Source: Oehlia diaphana
Taxonomy: Eukaryota; Glomeromycota; Glomeromycetes; Glomerales; Glomeraceae
DNA: 21,647 bases
Reading direction: 5' to 3'
Assembly: GCA_003833135.1 (NCBI GenBank)
Contig: QZLH01001540.1
Coordinates: 6,790 to 28,436, forward strand
The notes beneath the pieces are model-generated. The model was not told where the DNA came from, did no database searches, and saw only the letters and a list, made by a program, of their open reading frames with translations. This document shows, one piece after another, positions 1 to 9,020 of the stretch; positions within the stretch are counted from its first letter, which is position 1; each line of letters opens with the position of its first letter. The translations under genes were made by a program, and so were the position numbers.

Positions 1-214
1 CTCTGTACGATTACTGGATGCCGAGATATTTGGCAAAACATAAAATTTTGCATAATCGTAAAATAAAAATGCCGATGTTTCACGTTTTGGCAATTATCTC
101 GGCAACCAGTGATCGTGCAGAGATGTACTATAGCCATTCGAATCGTCTCATTGCAATGATTCAAATGAGCCATTGTGCATCTCTGTACGATCGTTGGTTG
201 CCGAGATACCCAAA
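1..214. repeat. Fold-back / satellite-like repeat block at the window edge
   Basis: A motif beginning CTCTGTACGAT and running through TGCCGAGATA occurs three times: forward at 1-43, reverse-complemented at 80-122, and forward again at 181-213. The first two copies match over about 43 bases with about 7 mismatches. The second and third copies form one fold-back of about 120 bases centred on the palindrome TCATTGCAATGA near 148-159. Copies 1 and 3 are in direct orientation 180 bases apart, so this may be the edge of a tandem array of palindromic units, or two nested fold-back elements. The left boundary lies outside the window. The small ORF spanning 18-221 is a by-product of the repeat. Confidence 0.8.
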
Positions 215-225
215 AATTTGAAGTT

Positions 226-303
226 AATCCGGATATCCGGATTTAATCCTATGATAATCCGGATTGATCCGGGCAGATCACGGATTGTAAAATTTCATCC
301 GGA
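226..303. repeat. Cluster of TCCGG(A) motifs with a perfect 18-bp palindrome
   Basis: AATCCGGATATCCGGATT at 226-243 is a perfect palindrome. Further TCCGG motifs follow at about 258, 268 and 298, giving five in under 80 bases. This is striking in DNA that otherwise has almost no CpG. A related string with ATCCGCGGAT and two GGATATAC units occurs at 14167-14188. It could be a repeat-family signature or a protein-binding cluster; the sequence does not decide between them. Confidence 0.6.
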
Positions 304-318
304 TCGCATCTCTAATTA

Positions 319-2970
319 TACTTAAAAATTAAAATAATATTCTTATATTGAAAGCTAAATCTATACCATTAATTGATTATAATTGGCAATATGTATATAT
401 TTTTCTACTAATTATCTTTTAAATTACAATTAATATCTGACTGGATGCTAATTTGTTATTTTCAAATCAGTAAAAATCAGCATTTTTAATATAAAATCTA
501 AAATTTAAACAGATAACATTTTCAATATAAAATTTAATTTATAAATAAATAAAACAAAAAGAAAATAGAGATAATTAAATTAAAGAGTAGGTAGTAATTA
601 AATTATAAAGTGGTAATTAAAATCATATAAAAATATAAATACAAATAATAAAAAAGGTCTAAATGAATAACTAGAACAAAAAAAAATAATAGCAAAAAAA
701 AGTAAATAAATTATAAAGTAGTAATCAAATTATAAAAATCAGTTAATAGAGTAATAAATATATTATAATTATTAGATTATCAGTTATAGAAAAATATTTA
801 AGTTATAAAATGATATTCAGATTATAGAGCAATAATTAAATTATAAATTATAGAATGATATTCAGATTATAGTGTAGTAATTAGGTTATAGAGTGATAAT
901 TGGGTTTTTTGCAATATAATTAAATTTATATATGAAGGTATTAACTTTTTCTTGAAATAAATTTTAGGAATTTTCTAATTAAATTAAAATTTTTTTGCAT
1001 TTCTGTAAGTAATATATACCTTTTTTATAAAAAATGCTAAAATTCTAAATATTTTTATTTTAAATGTCAATATTAAAACTATATCTTAAAAAATACTGCC
1101 AAATTAAAATAATAATTATTTTCATATTATTTTAATTCTCATAAAAAAACTTTAAAATATATGTATTTTTGACTTATCAAATAATTTTTTAGGCTATTAA
1201 TGAGCTTATTATTATAATAAAGATGTAAAATAACAACTTTCATAATATTTAACATAATATGAAAATTTGTAAGTTTTTCATAATCATTTTAAAGCCCAAA
1301 TCTCAAATCATAATGAGAACTTTAGATTGTTTTTAAAGCAGTATATTAAGAAGATGGTAATACAATAAAAAAGAAAAATTTTACAAGCCACTTCTCAATT
1401 TATTTAGAAAAAAGTAAAATAATTTTGAAAATAGCATAAATATTAATAGCAAGGTTATTGGTAATAAAGCATGTAAAATCAAAATGAAGTATATGTTGAT
1501 GCAAATAGAGGATAAACCAAATATTTATCAAATAATAAAATATATGTATTTTGACTTTTCTTCTTGAAAATAAAAAAAAAGATTTCATAACTTCATTATA
1601 AATTTATATGCTATATTAAAAAACTGACCGCCATTACTTTTGTCAGAATCTGTATATTACTATATTAAATATTTAAAAAAATATAAAATCTAAAATATTT
1701 CAAATATAACTTTTAATTAAAACTAAAAATGTTTTATTTTGCAATTATTTTACCAACCAGTAGTTCAATAATCTTCTTTTAAATTATAGATTTTAATAAG
1801 TTTACAAAATAAAAAAAGTTTTTTAGTGATTTAATTTTAATAAAATACTAAATAATAAAATAATAATTTGTATTAATTTAAATAAAAATCAATTATGAAT
1901 TCCATATATAATATTTAAGTTGCAAAATTAAGCAACTGAAGACTTTTAATATTTTAAAAAATATGCAAATTAATAATTTTTATAGTATAAAATTTTCTCA
2001 AAATCAAGCATTATAAATTCTTATATCATAAAATTATTCTATATTGGCTAAGCATCTTGGTACTTTAAGAATTTTCTGGATCCTAGTAGGTTGTAATTTG
2101 TTTTTATTAAAAGGCTTATTTAAAATTATCATAACTAGGCTATAATGTTGTAATTAGGTAGTAAATATAATAATTATACTGTTTAAAAATGGTAGGATAT
2201 TGGTAGGATTTAATTTTGTACTAAGTTTATTTCCCACCTTTAATAATGGATTATTATGACAAATAAAAGAGCCGATACCTGAGAGGCCGAGACCAATAAT
2301 TTAAAGATTGATCTACACAACATAGATTTTCAATATAATTAATTAGTCTCGAAATAAAAAAAAAGCAATGTATTTATATTTAGGTTGCACGACTTTTCTA
2401 TATATATAATGCGATCAAAAAAGTGTACCAATAAAAACAAATACAAAATGTTTAAAATGAATTTGTAAAAAAAATAGAACAAATTACATCATATGTTTAA
2501 TTATATATTAATAATTTAAATAGAAAGAAATATCCCTATATTTAACTTTTTTTTTTAAAAAAAAAAAAATGACGAATCTTTTTATATTCGTTAATTTTGT
2601 GCATTTTCACGAGTTATTGTTATCACATTAAAGAGAATAATTATGTTCGCGTGTGCATAATACATCGTTTTTGCGTTGTTAGATTAATATAGCTTATAAT
2701 ATTATACCAATCATAACAAGTCCGAAAGGAGTGATAAAATTCCGGCTTATCAAGCACTTTTTTTTGATTAATAATACTTCATTATTGGTGCAAAATGGAA
2801 GTATTGTATTTTTCGAATGTAATTTGATTACTAAGTTGGATCGGATCAAGCAGATCGGACGTAATATATATATAAAGAAATGCTCGATACAAGGAAAAAA
2901 AAAAAATAAAAATTTAAAAATTTAAATTTCATAAATACCTAAAATCCAACCTTTTATTATCGTTTAAAAA
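319..2970. other. AT-rich intergenic region without a supportable gene
   Basis: I see no ORF with coding character here; those at 1400-1588 (minus) and 2731-2925 (plus) are short and low-complexity. The stretch holds degenerate repeats: units like TAGTAATTAAATTATAAAG at about 584-735, a 19-base exact direct repeat at 809-827 and 854-872, a 20-odd-base near-identical repeat at about 1153 and 1537 (AAAATATATGTATTTTTGAC type), and a doubled TGGTAGGAT near 2190-2211. It looks like decayed mobile-element DNA. The last 400 bases should contain the promoter of the oxidoreductase gene. A CCAAT box lies at 2707-2711, and a poly-T/poly-A inverted run lies at about 2548-2569. Confidence 0.6.
809..872 (+). 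repeat. Exact 19-bp direct repeat in a degenerate array
   Basis: AATGATATTCAGATTATAG occurs at 809-827 and again at 854-872, 45 bases apart. Looser copies of the surrounding TTATAGAGTGATAATTA-like unit lie on both sides, from about 584 to 905. This suggests an old minisatellite or the decayed interior of a transposon. Confidence 0.55.
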
Positions 2971-4119
2971 ATGTCTGTTCAAACAATTGTAATCGTTGGA
3001 GGCGGCTATGGGGGTTACGCAGTTGCCCAAAAACTTGCCAGTAAATTTAACAAATCTCAATCTCATCAAATTATTTTAATTGAAAGAAAATCTCATTTTT
3101 ATCATAGTGTTGCGGGATTAAGAACGGTAGTTGAAGATGGATTTGAAGAGAAAGTATCCATTCCATATGATCACTTATTTGATAAACATGGACCGGGTAA
3201 ATTAATTCATGGTACTGTAATAAAATTAAACAAAAATGATCTTATTGTAAGAACAAACGATGGGGAAGAACAAAATATCACATTTGAAATCGCCGTGATT
3301 GCTACTGGAAGTAATTATCCCCGTCCTGCTAAATTTGACGCAGAGAATAAAGAAGAAGGTACTAAAGAGATTATAAGACAACGTGAAGCTGTGAAAAATG
3401 CCCAAAAAATTTTAATTGTTGGAGGCGGACCCGTCGGTATTGAATTGGCCGGTGAAATAGCAACCGTTTATGAGAATAAAAAAGAAGTTACACTTGTGCA
3501 TGGAGAAGACAATTTACTTTCCCCTAATTTCCCGAATAAATTAAGAGATTCACTTGCAAAACAGCTTAAAGATTTAAACGTTAAATTAATTCTTGGGGAT
3601 AGAATCGATTTTCAAAAAAATAATATTGGAGATGGATTATCGAAATTAACAATTACGACTGAAAAAGAGCAAGTTATTGAATCTGACGTACAATTTGTTG
3701 CTATTGGAGCAAAACCAAACACATCATTAGTTGAATCATTAAATGGTTCTTTAGTAGACGAAAATAGTCATTTAGTTAAAGTTAAACCAACTCTCCAATT
3801 AGATTTAAATGACGAATATAATCATATCTTTGCTATTGGGGATATCACAAATGTCCCAGAAACCAAATTAGCCTTTAGAGCTGGATTACATGCCGATTTA
3901 GTTAGCAAAAATATATCATTCTTTATAGATAATAAAAAATTAGAAGAATATAAACCTATGAAAGAAACTATGTTTGTTACTATAGGAAAGAAAGGTGGTG
4001 CAGGCCTTTTACCAATGTTTGGTGGATTGGTTGTCGGATCAATGATGGTTAGAAATTTAAAGGGAAAACATCTTTTTGTTGATAAATATCGGAAAGAACT
4101 TAATGCTCCTACACAATGA
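2971..4119 (+). CDS. FAD-dependent NAD(P)H oxidoreductase, AIF/FSP1 (AIFM2/AMID-like) family
   Basis: This intronless gene encodes 382 residues, close to the usual length of the FSP1/AMID class (about 370). It is a two-dinucleotide-binding-fold flavoprotein. An N-terminal Rossmann motif GGGYGG at 10-15, with E38 ending the second strand, should bind FAD. ATG at 111-113 is the standard FAD-domain link. A second GGGPVG at 151-156 should bind NAD(P)H. AIGD at 288-291 contacts the flavin. No CxxxxC redox disulfide is present, which argues against a thioredoxin- or lipoamide-type reductase. Relatives oxidise NAD(P)H and reduce quinones at membranes and mitochondria. Residue 2 is Ser, so the N-myristoylation that anchors animal FSP1 is not possible here. 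No clear signal peptide is seen; a hydrophobic, glycine-rich stretch lies near residues 342-360. The start is the first ATG of the domain and has A-rich context. The substrate is unknown. Confidence 0.92.
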   Translation: MSVQTIVIVGGGYGGYAVAQKLASKFNKSQSHQIILIERKSHFYHSVAGLRTVVEDGFEEKVSIPYDHLFDKHGPGKLIHGTVIKLNKNDLIVRTNDGEEQNITFEIAVIATGSNYPRPAKFDAENKEEGTKEIIRQREAVKNAQKILIVGGGPVGIELAGEIATVYENKKEVTLVHGEDNLLSPNFPNKLRDSLAKQLKDLNVKLILGDRIDFQKNNIGDGLSKLTITTEKEQVIESDVQFVAIGAKPNTSLVESLNGSLVDENSHLVKVKPTLQLDLNDEYNHIFAIGDITNVPETKLAFRAGLHADLVSKNISFFIDNKKLEEYKPMKETMFVTIGKKGGAGLLPMFGGLVVGSMMVRNLKGKHLFVDKYRKELNAPTQ

Positions 4120-4827
4120 ATTAATTAACTATAATTATTGTGGATAGTATGAATTTTTCTTTTTCTTTATAAATTAATCTAATTTTTTTAAATACAACCA
4201 GTTGTTATTATTAATAATTATATTATAATTAATAAAATCAAACATTATTTTATATAATCATCTATCGCTATAATCGAATCATTCCGTTTATTATTAATAA
4301 ATACATTTCATTTAAAAAAGAGCAAATCCAAATACTGTAAACAGTTTAACTAATCAGCATTTTATGATCATATCTATTGAAAAACCAATTCTAAATTCAT
4401 TTTTTTTTTAGTAATAATATGTGTTAAATGTGTGAATGCCAATATTGTAACTTGAAAATTGTGCTGTGAGGAATTTATGATATTAAAACTTTTAACTCCA
4501 AGGTATCAAATATTAATCAGAAGTATTCCTTTTAAATTCTCTGCAAAGGTGATGCTCACCATAAACCGGAGCTTGTATAATTCCCAGTGGGTGTGAGAAA
4601 TCAATTTCTTTAAGTTACTACAAAAAGATATTTGAGAGAAGTTTTATTCTTTATTGAAAATTAGAAAGAAAATTTCAATAACAAGAGAAAAAAATTTTAA
4701 AGTTCTTTTCTCATAAAAAAAAAAAAAAAAATTAAACTAAAATTCTTTCAAATAATTAAAGTTATTTGTCAGTATCTAAAATTTTAATCCACTCTTATAT
4801 GTCAGAATAATTTACTAGGAACACAAC
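4120..4827. other. Intergenic region between two convergent genes
   Basis: This holds the 3' ends of the oxidoreductase (plus) and PAH (minus) genes. It is mostly A/T with a poly-A run near 4716. A small island of more balanced composition lies at about 4530-4610 and includes the perfect hairpin GGTGA-TGC-TCACC (4548-4560). I found no ORF and no recognisable ncRNA. Confidence 0.55.
4548..4560. repeat. Perfect 5-bp hairpin in a GC-enriched island
   Basis: GGTGA, TGC loop, TCACC. It sits in about 80 bases of noticeably higher G+C than its surroundings. It may be part of a structured 3' UTR, a small RNA or a transposon relic. I tested it by eye against TPP riboswitch and spliceosomal RNA signatures and saw no match. 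Confidence 0.3.
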
Positions 4828-5841
4828 TTATTTATAGAAAAAATAAGCATCATCAACTGGTTTTGAGGCAATTTTGCGATTACGAGTACTTCTACGTAAT
4901 CCTGTTTCTAATGAATTTGATGCTGGAGATGATGTTATTTCTTTCTTTTTTGTGGATGATGATGGTTTTAATAAAGCAATGTTATTATTATCATCATTAT
5001 CAAAACTCTCGATATTCTTAAAAGAATTTTGTGGTGATGACGATGACGAGAGTGAAGAATTAGAAATAACTGTTGAAAGATCAGAAGCTTCTTTCTTTGA
5101 TAAATGAGAATTTGTATAAAATTCATTAATAAATGCTGTCTAAAAATAAAAGAATTTATGAAAAAGAATAATAAAGTAATTAAATACAATGGATTCATAA
5201 AAACTTTCTTATTAAATTCTGATATTTCGTATCGATACAATATAATTTACCTTTATACCTTGATGAATATTAGAAATGTTTTCATTCTCTAATTCTTGAT
5301 TGATAATAATTTTATTTTCCTCACCTTCATTATTAACTATTATATGACTCTCGCAGTCATTACCTGCGAAGAAAATATGACCAGTTACAAATATAATTAA
5401 ATTATAATAAATAATAATAACAATATTATTATTACCTTGAAAATTCAATTTATTGTCATTTTCATTTTCAATATTGTCAATAACTAAATTTTGGTTATCT
5501 ATGTTCATATTATTATTTTCTTTATCAATTAGCACATCATTTTTTTCTTCAACTTCTCGCTGTTGCGGTGTTATACAAGTTGTCGATGATGGTGATGTCA
5601 ACAAATTTTTTTGTCTGGGGAAATAAATGTAAAATCCTTCTAATAATTCAGGATCATCTTTAAAAAGATTTTTAACAATATCATGACAAAAACTTTCACT
5701 GATTTCTTTTCTCTTAAATGATCTCATAGTCTCGCAAAATTCATTAAATATTTTAGGTTTCTTACATCGATTCTTAACTTCTCTTAAATAGGCTAATGCA
5801 ATTTCTATACCTTTTTCTTGTTTTAAATTTTGATGAGACAT
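4828..5841 (-). CDS. Single PAH-domain (Sin3-like) protein, three exons
   Basis: My gene model is complement(join(4828..5139,5251..5363,5436..5841)), giving 276 residues. Introns are 5364-5435 (72 nt) and 5140-5250 (111 nt), both GT-AG. Residues about 12-75 match a paired amphipathic helix domain: ALAYLREVK helix 1, FNEFCETMRSFKR helix 2, then a third helix and the LFKDDPELLEGF turn ending in FP. PAH domains of Sin3 hold short helices of transcription factors and bring in histone deacetylase. This protein has one PAH and lacks the rest of Sin3. Behind it lies an Asn/Glu/Asp-rich, probably disordered region, then a Ser-rich region, then a basic patch RRSTRNRK at 255-262 that could be a nuclear localisation signal. 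It is likely a nuclear adaptor or a competitor of Sin3; this is inference. The second intron has two tandem donors 8 nt apart (5250 and 5258); only the 5250 donor keeps the last exon open. Confidence 0.85.
5364..5435 (-). other. Frame-neutral, stop-free intron of the PAH gene
   Basis: Read on the minus strand it starts GTAATA after CAAG and ends TTCGCAG. Its length, 72, is divisible by three, it contains no stop in the coding frame, and the junction codon reads Gly either way. Splicing it out or keeping it therefore leaves the downstream frame unchanged. If retained it adds 24 residues rich in Ile, Val, Phe and Tyr. I favour removal because the splice sites are good and a hydrophobic stretch sits oddly in an acidic linker. 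Confidence 0.65.
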
Positions 5842-6022
5842 TTTTTTTATCTTGTTAAAACAAGAAAAGGAGAAATAGTGTAAACAAAAATGATGTACAA
5901 AAAAAAAAAAGTTTAGTATTTATATCAAATTTAGTTATTGGTTAATTAAATTTATCTAAATTTCAATTTCGATAAATACTTTTTTGAGAAACAAAATTGC
6001 GTTATGTAATCATGTGACTATA

Positions 6023-6030
6023 TTACGTAA
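6023..6030. promoter_or_regulatory. Candidate bZIP (Yap/ATF-type) site upstream of the PAH gene
   Basis: TTACGTAA lies inside the 10-bp palindrome ATTACGTAAT (6022-6031), about 180 bases upstream of the PAH start. Fungal Yap and ATF-type bZIP factors are known to bind this octamer. A palindrome of A/T plus one CG can arise by chance here. Confidence 0.25.
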
Positions 6031-6261
6031 TACGATTTTTAATTTATCAAATTATTAAATACTATAATAATAAACATAGTACGTTATGTGTCATGAGCAT
6101 AAACTCGAATCTTTAATAAAGGAAATTTATCCAATATATGTTGGATAAGTTGGACAAAGGTAACAGGGTATTAGAGATTACTAAAATTGATGATATACGA
6201 CTATATCAAGTCGTCCCGTTGCTCTGCAGTTTTCATCCGTTTATCCATTTAGCCAATCCGT

Positions 6262-6282
6262 ATCATTCAATATTTGAATGAT
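6262..6282. repeat. Perfect 9-bp inverted repeat
   Basis: ATCATTCAA, TAT loop, TTGAATGAT. The arms hold TTCAA/TTGAA, but spacing does not fit a classical heat-shock element. It could form a small hairpin. No function is assigned. Confidence 0.4.
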
Positions 6283-6362
6283 TACCGAAATAACAATTCT
6301 TTGCATTAATCATTATAATTCAAACATTTATAAAAAATCGAACCAAAAGTTGAATGTTGCAG

Positions 6363-6386
6363 CCCAAATACCCAAATACCCAAATA
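6363..6386 (+). repeat. Three tandem CCCAAATA units
   Basis: An 8-bp unit is repeated three times without change in non-coding DNA. It is a short microsatellite-like array and could vary between isolates. Confidence 0.6.
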
Positions 6387-8737
6387 CTGAATTGATTCGT
6401 AAAAATTTTTGATTAATTATAAATAAAATAATTTTACATTGAATAGCATATTAATAATATGGTGAACTAATAATAATCAAACCTTGATAAACCAATTCTC
6501 CATATAACGACTCGGTAAGCCAAAATTTTCAGCTTTGTAATAAGACAATTTTCTCCAAAAATCTTTGTTAAACGGATAATAGTTTCTTAATAGATGCTTT
6601 CTTTGGTGCTGCTTTGTATTGTAACCGCACAATATATATTTATATATAATAGCTCGATACCACCAATCTTACACCCTACTTATTCATCTGATTGAATTTT
6701 TATGCAATAGAGGTAAAATTTATATTCTTTTTTAACTTTAATTTCATTTCGAACCTTTTTGTTATGAAAAAAAGCACTAATCTATTAGTCGGATAATGTC
6801 TTGCCTTATTTTCCGATTTGTTTCTGCCTCTAATCCCATAATTTTCATTATACTCTGCTTTATAAAGTAACTTATATTCCTCCTTTTCTGTTATTCTTTG
6901 AATTTAGCATCAATTATTCATGTTATTTATTGATATCTGACGAATTTTTTTATTAGTATAAATAAAATTCACGTGAATGGTGATCTAAAAAACGCGTACA
7001 TTAATTAAGTGTAAATAAGGTCAAGATCAAAAATTATAAATCAATTCTTAATGTTAAACGCACCATTTTCACCACAATCTTCCTATCTTTCTTCTTTGTT
7101 CGATTCTTAATATAGTGTATGTAACTGTTTATTGTTTACAATAAATATTAAAAATACAATAAGTATTAAATATATTTAGTTTCAAGTGAAGAAATATTCG
7201 TTACCACTTCTATAAACTAGGATATTTCGTTCGTCATATGGTCGTCAAGTTTAAAAGGACATATACATTATACAATATAAATAAGAATTTTTTAATATCG
7301 AACAAGTATGCTAAGAATTTTTCTGCAAAATTCTCAAAAAAATGACTGCAGTAATTTCAGTAATTGCAGTATTGCAGTATTTCATGAAAGATGTAAGGGT
7401 TGTGAGTCAACCAAGTAAATAAAGCAATCAACTATAAATAGTTTAATATATACTATTAGATGCATGGGTTGAATCAGATTCTAAAATTCGATTCTTATTT
7501 TAAAACTACAAATTCCTCACCTATAAAAAAAGAACATTTTTTTTTTTTTATTTATACTTGATTGTCCCAACTTAAGTTCTTTGATTAAAATTATTGGTGT
7601 GCTTCGAACAACCGAACAACCAAATGTAACATGTGAAATCAATATAAAGCTTAGATTTATTTATTTAAACAATTGATCATCTTTTATCAATAAACTAAAT
7701 TTATACTTTGGAATTTATTTTAAACATTCAATTTATTTAATTTATTTTAATATTCGTTTGTTTTTTTTCGTGTAATATCATCTTTTTTTGGATAATGTAT
7801 GAATATAATAGCAGATAGTAATAGTACTATATTCAGTATAGCGAAAAGTAATTCGGGTAAATAATTTCCGAAATTGATTTTCAATAATGATTCACTTTTA
7901 CATCAGGGAACATATAAAAAGTCGCGCGTTTTAAAATGATCATCTTATTTAATTAATGAGATTTTATCTTATTTAATTAATTAGAAGTTCTCCTTGTTTT
8001 TAAGGTAAATAATTTAAATATTTAAATATAAGCGTTAAGTAATTTTGAACAAATTCATTATTGTTCTTATTTTTATTATTTTAATCATTATAATTCTTTA
8101 ATTGTTAAAATTTTCATAGAACTGCGGTAAACGCCAGAATTATGCTGCGGTAAATGAAGTGCAGTGTATTGTCACAATGAATTACTTCTAGAATTCCACC
8201 GCTTTTCATGTTGTTTATTTGTCCAATCACTCATGTTGTGAAATATCACAACTTATACAATTTAAGTCAAAATTTATTTTTATACGACAATATTATGAAT
8301 TTATGTCACTATGAAGTTCTTTTCAATACTAATTTAAGAAATATTTAATTTAATCGTAAGGGAAAATCCGGCAATTTTAATATTCTGAATGTTCTAAAAA
8401 AGGTAAACTTAAGTTTTATTTGGCAATTAGATCGAAAGTTACAATGTTCTCGCAGTAATTATGGGTAAAATTTAACCGATGTATGATAAATTTAATACTA
8501 AAAGGATCCAATTTATGACCGAACCGAAGTAATGTTTGGTAGCACAAATCTCATCCGCAATCTCCCCGTCAAAAAAATAATGCGTGGGTTTGATTGAACT
8601 TTAAAAATAAAACCAATCCAATACTTTTTTCGTTGTATTTTCCGCAGTACATATAAATAATAAATTAAAAAAAATTTTGATTTCCTAATCGTGTGTCAAC
8701 GTTACACTTTTTAATCATTCCTTTAAAATATTATATG

Positions 8738-8745
8738 TATATAAA
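8738..8745 (+). promoter_or_regulatory. Possible TATA box of the ABC transporter gene
   Basis: TATATAAA stands about 275 bases before the transporter ATG and is followed after about 20-30 bases by a pyrimidine-rich stretch that could hold the transcription start. TATA-like strings are common in such AT-rich DNA, so this is weak. Confidence 0.25.
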
Positions 8746-8893
8746 TGTCAGCTATTCAGTTCTTTTGTTCTTTACACGGGAGTAAAAAAATTCTTTTTTT
8801 TCAATGAATTTTTGATTAAATCTTTTTTTACCACTTTGGTGAAAAATTAGAATTCTATTTTTGCTTTTAAAGAATTCATAATATTAATCATTG

Positions 8894-8946
8894 ATAATTA
8901 CCGTCTTGATTTATTTTGATCTTTGAGATCAAGAGACGATAATTAT
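8894..8946. repeat. Imperfect inverted repeat just upstream of the ABC transporter start
   Basis: ATAATTACCGTC-TTGAT (8894-8910) pairs with ATCAAGAGACGATAATTAT (8928-8946), with a 2-nt bulge and one mismatch. Nested between the arms is a second option, TTGATCT-TTG-AGATCAA (8916-8932). The element ends about 75 bases before the ATG, so it would lie in the mRNA leader if transcription starts near 8770. Confidence 0.5.
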
Positions 8947-9020
8947 TTAAATATCGCCCTCTCGTGTAAAAAAAAAAAAAAAATCTTTTTACGTATATAA
9001 TTAATTAATAAAATTTTAAC

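Larger units (their letters stand above)
5842..9020. other. Long non-coding intergenic region between divergent genes
   Basis: I find no supportable gene, tRNA or rRNA in these 3.2 kb. The left end should hold the PAH promoter and the right end the ABC transporter promoter. Small structures seen: TTACGTAA (6023-6030), a 9-bp stem at 6262-6282, three CCCAAATA units (6363-6386), repeated CAGTA motifs near 7347-7380, two TGCGGTAAA units near 8125-8157, a TATATAAA at 8738-8745, and an inverted repeat at 8894-8946. G+C is somewhat higher than in 17851-21100, so parts may be conserved regulatory DNA. Confidence 0.55.

Noticed and set aside
130..150. TTCGAATC resembling the T-arm (B box) of a tRNA
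   Set aside because: There is no matching A box, acceptor stem or anticodon arm at the right distance. The word belongs to the fold-back repeat.
18..221. 67-codon ORF on the plus strand
   Set aside because: It lies entirely inside the fold-back repeat block, and its residues follow from the repeat. No domain is visible.
1400..1588. 62-codon ORF on the minus strand
   Set aside because: It encodes only Ile/Phe/Leu-rich sequence expected from random AT-rich DNA. No motif or neighbouring exon supports it.
2731..2925. 64-codon ORF ahead of the oxidoreductase
   Set aside because: It is Lys/Ile/Asn-rich and low-complexity, with an alternative rather than ATG start in the listed frame. It sits in the promoter and leader of a well-supported gene.
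4548..4610. Possible TPP riboswitch or spliceosomal RNA
   Set aside because: The conserved words of those RNAs, such as the TPP CTGAGA element, are missing. Only a short hairpin is present.
4874..5107. ORF on the plus strand opposite the PAH gene
   Set aside because: It is the antisense shadow of the last PAH exon. The minus-strand reading joins in frame to two upstream exons at good splice sites.
5257..5258. Alternative donor for the second PAH intron
   Set aside because: Using this GT, 8 nt upstream of the chosen donor, puts the last exon out of frame. The chosen donor keeps over 100 codons open.
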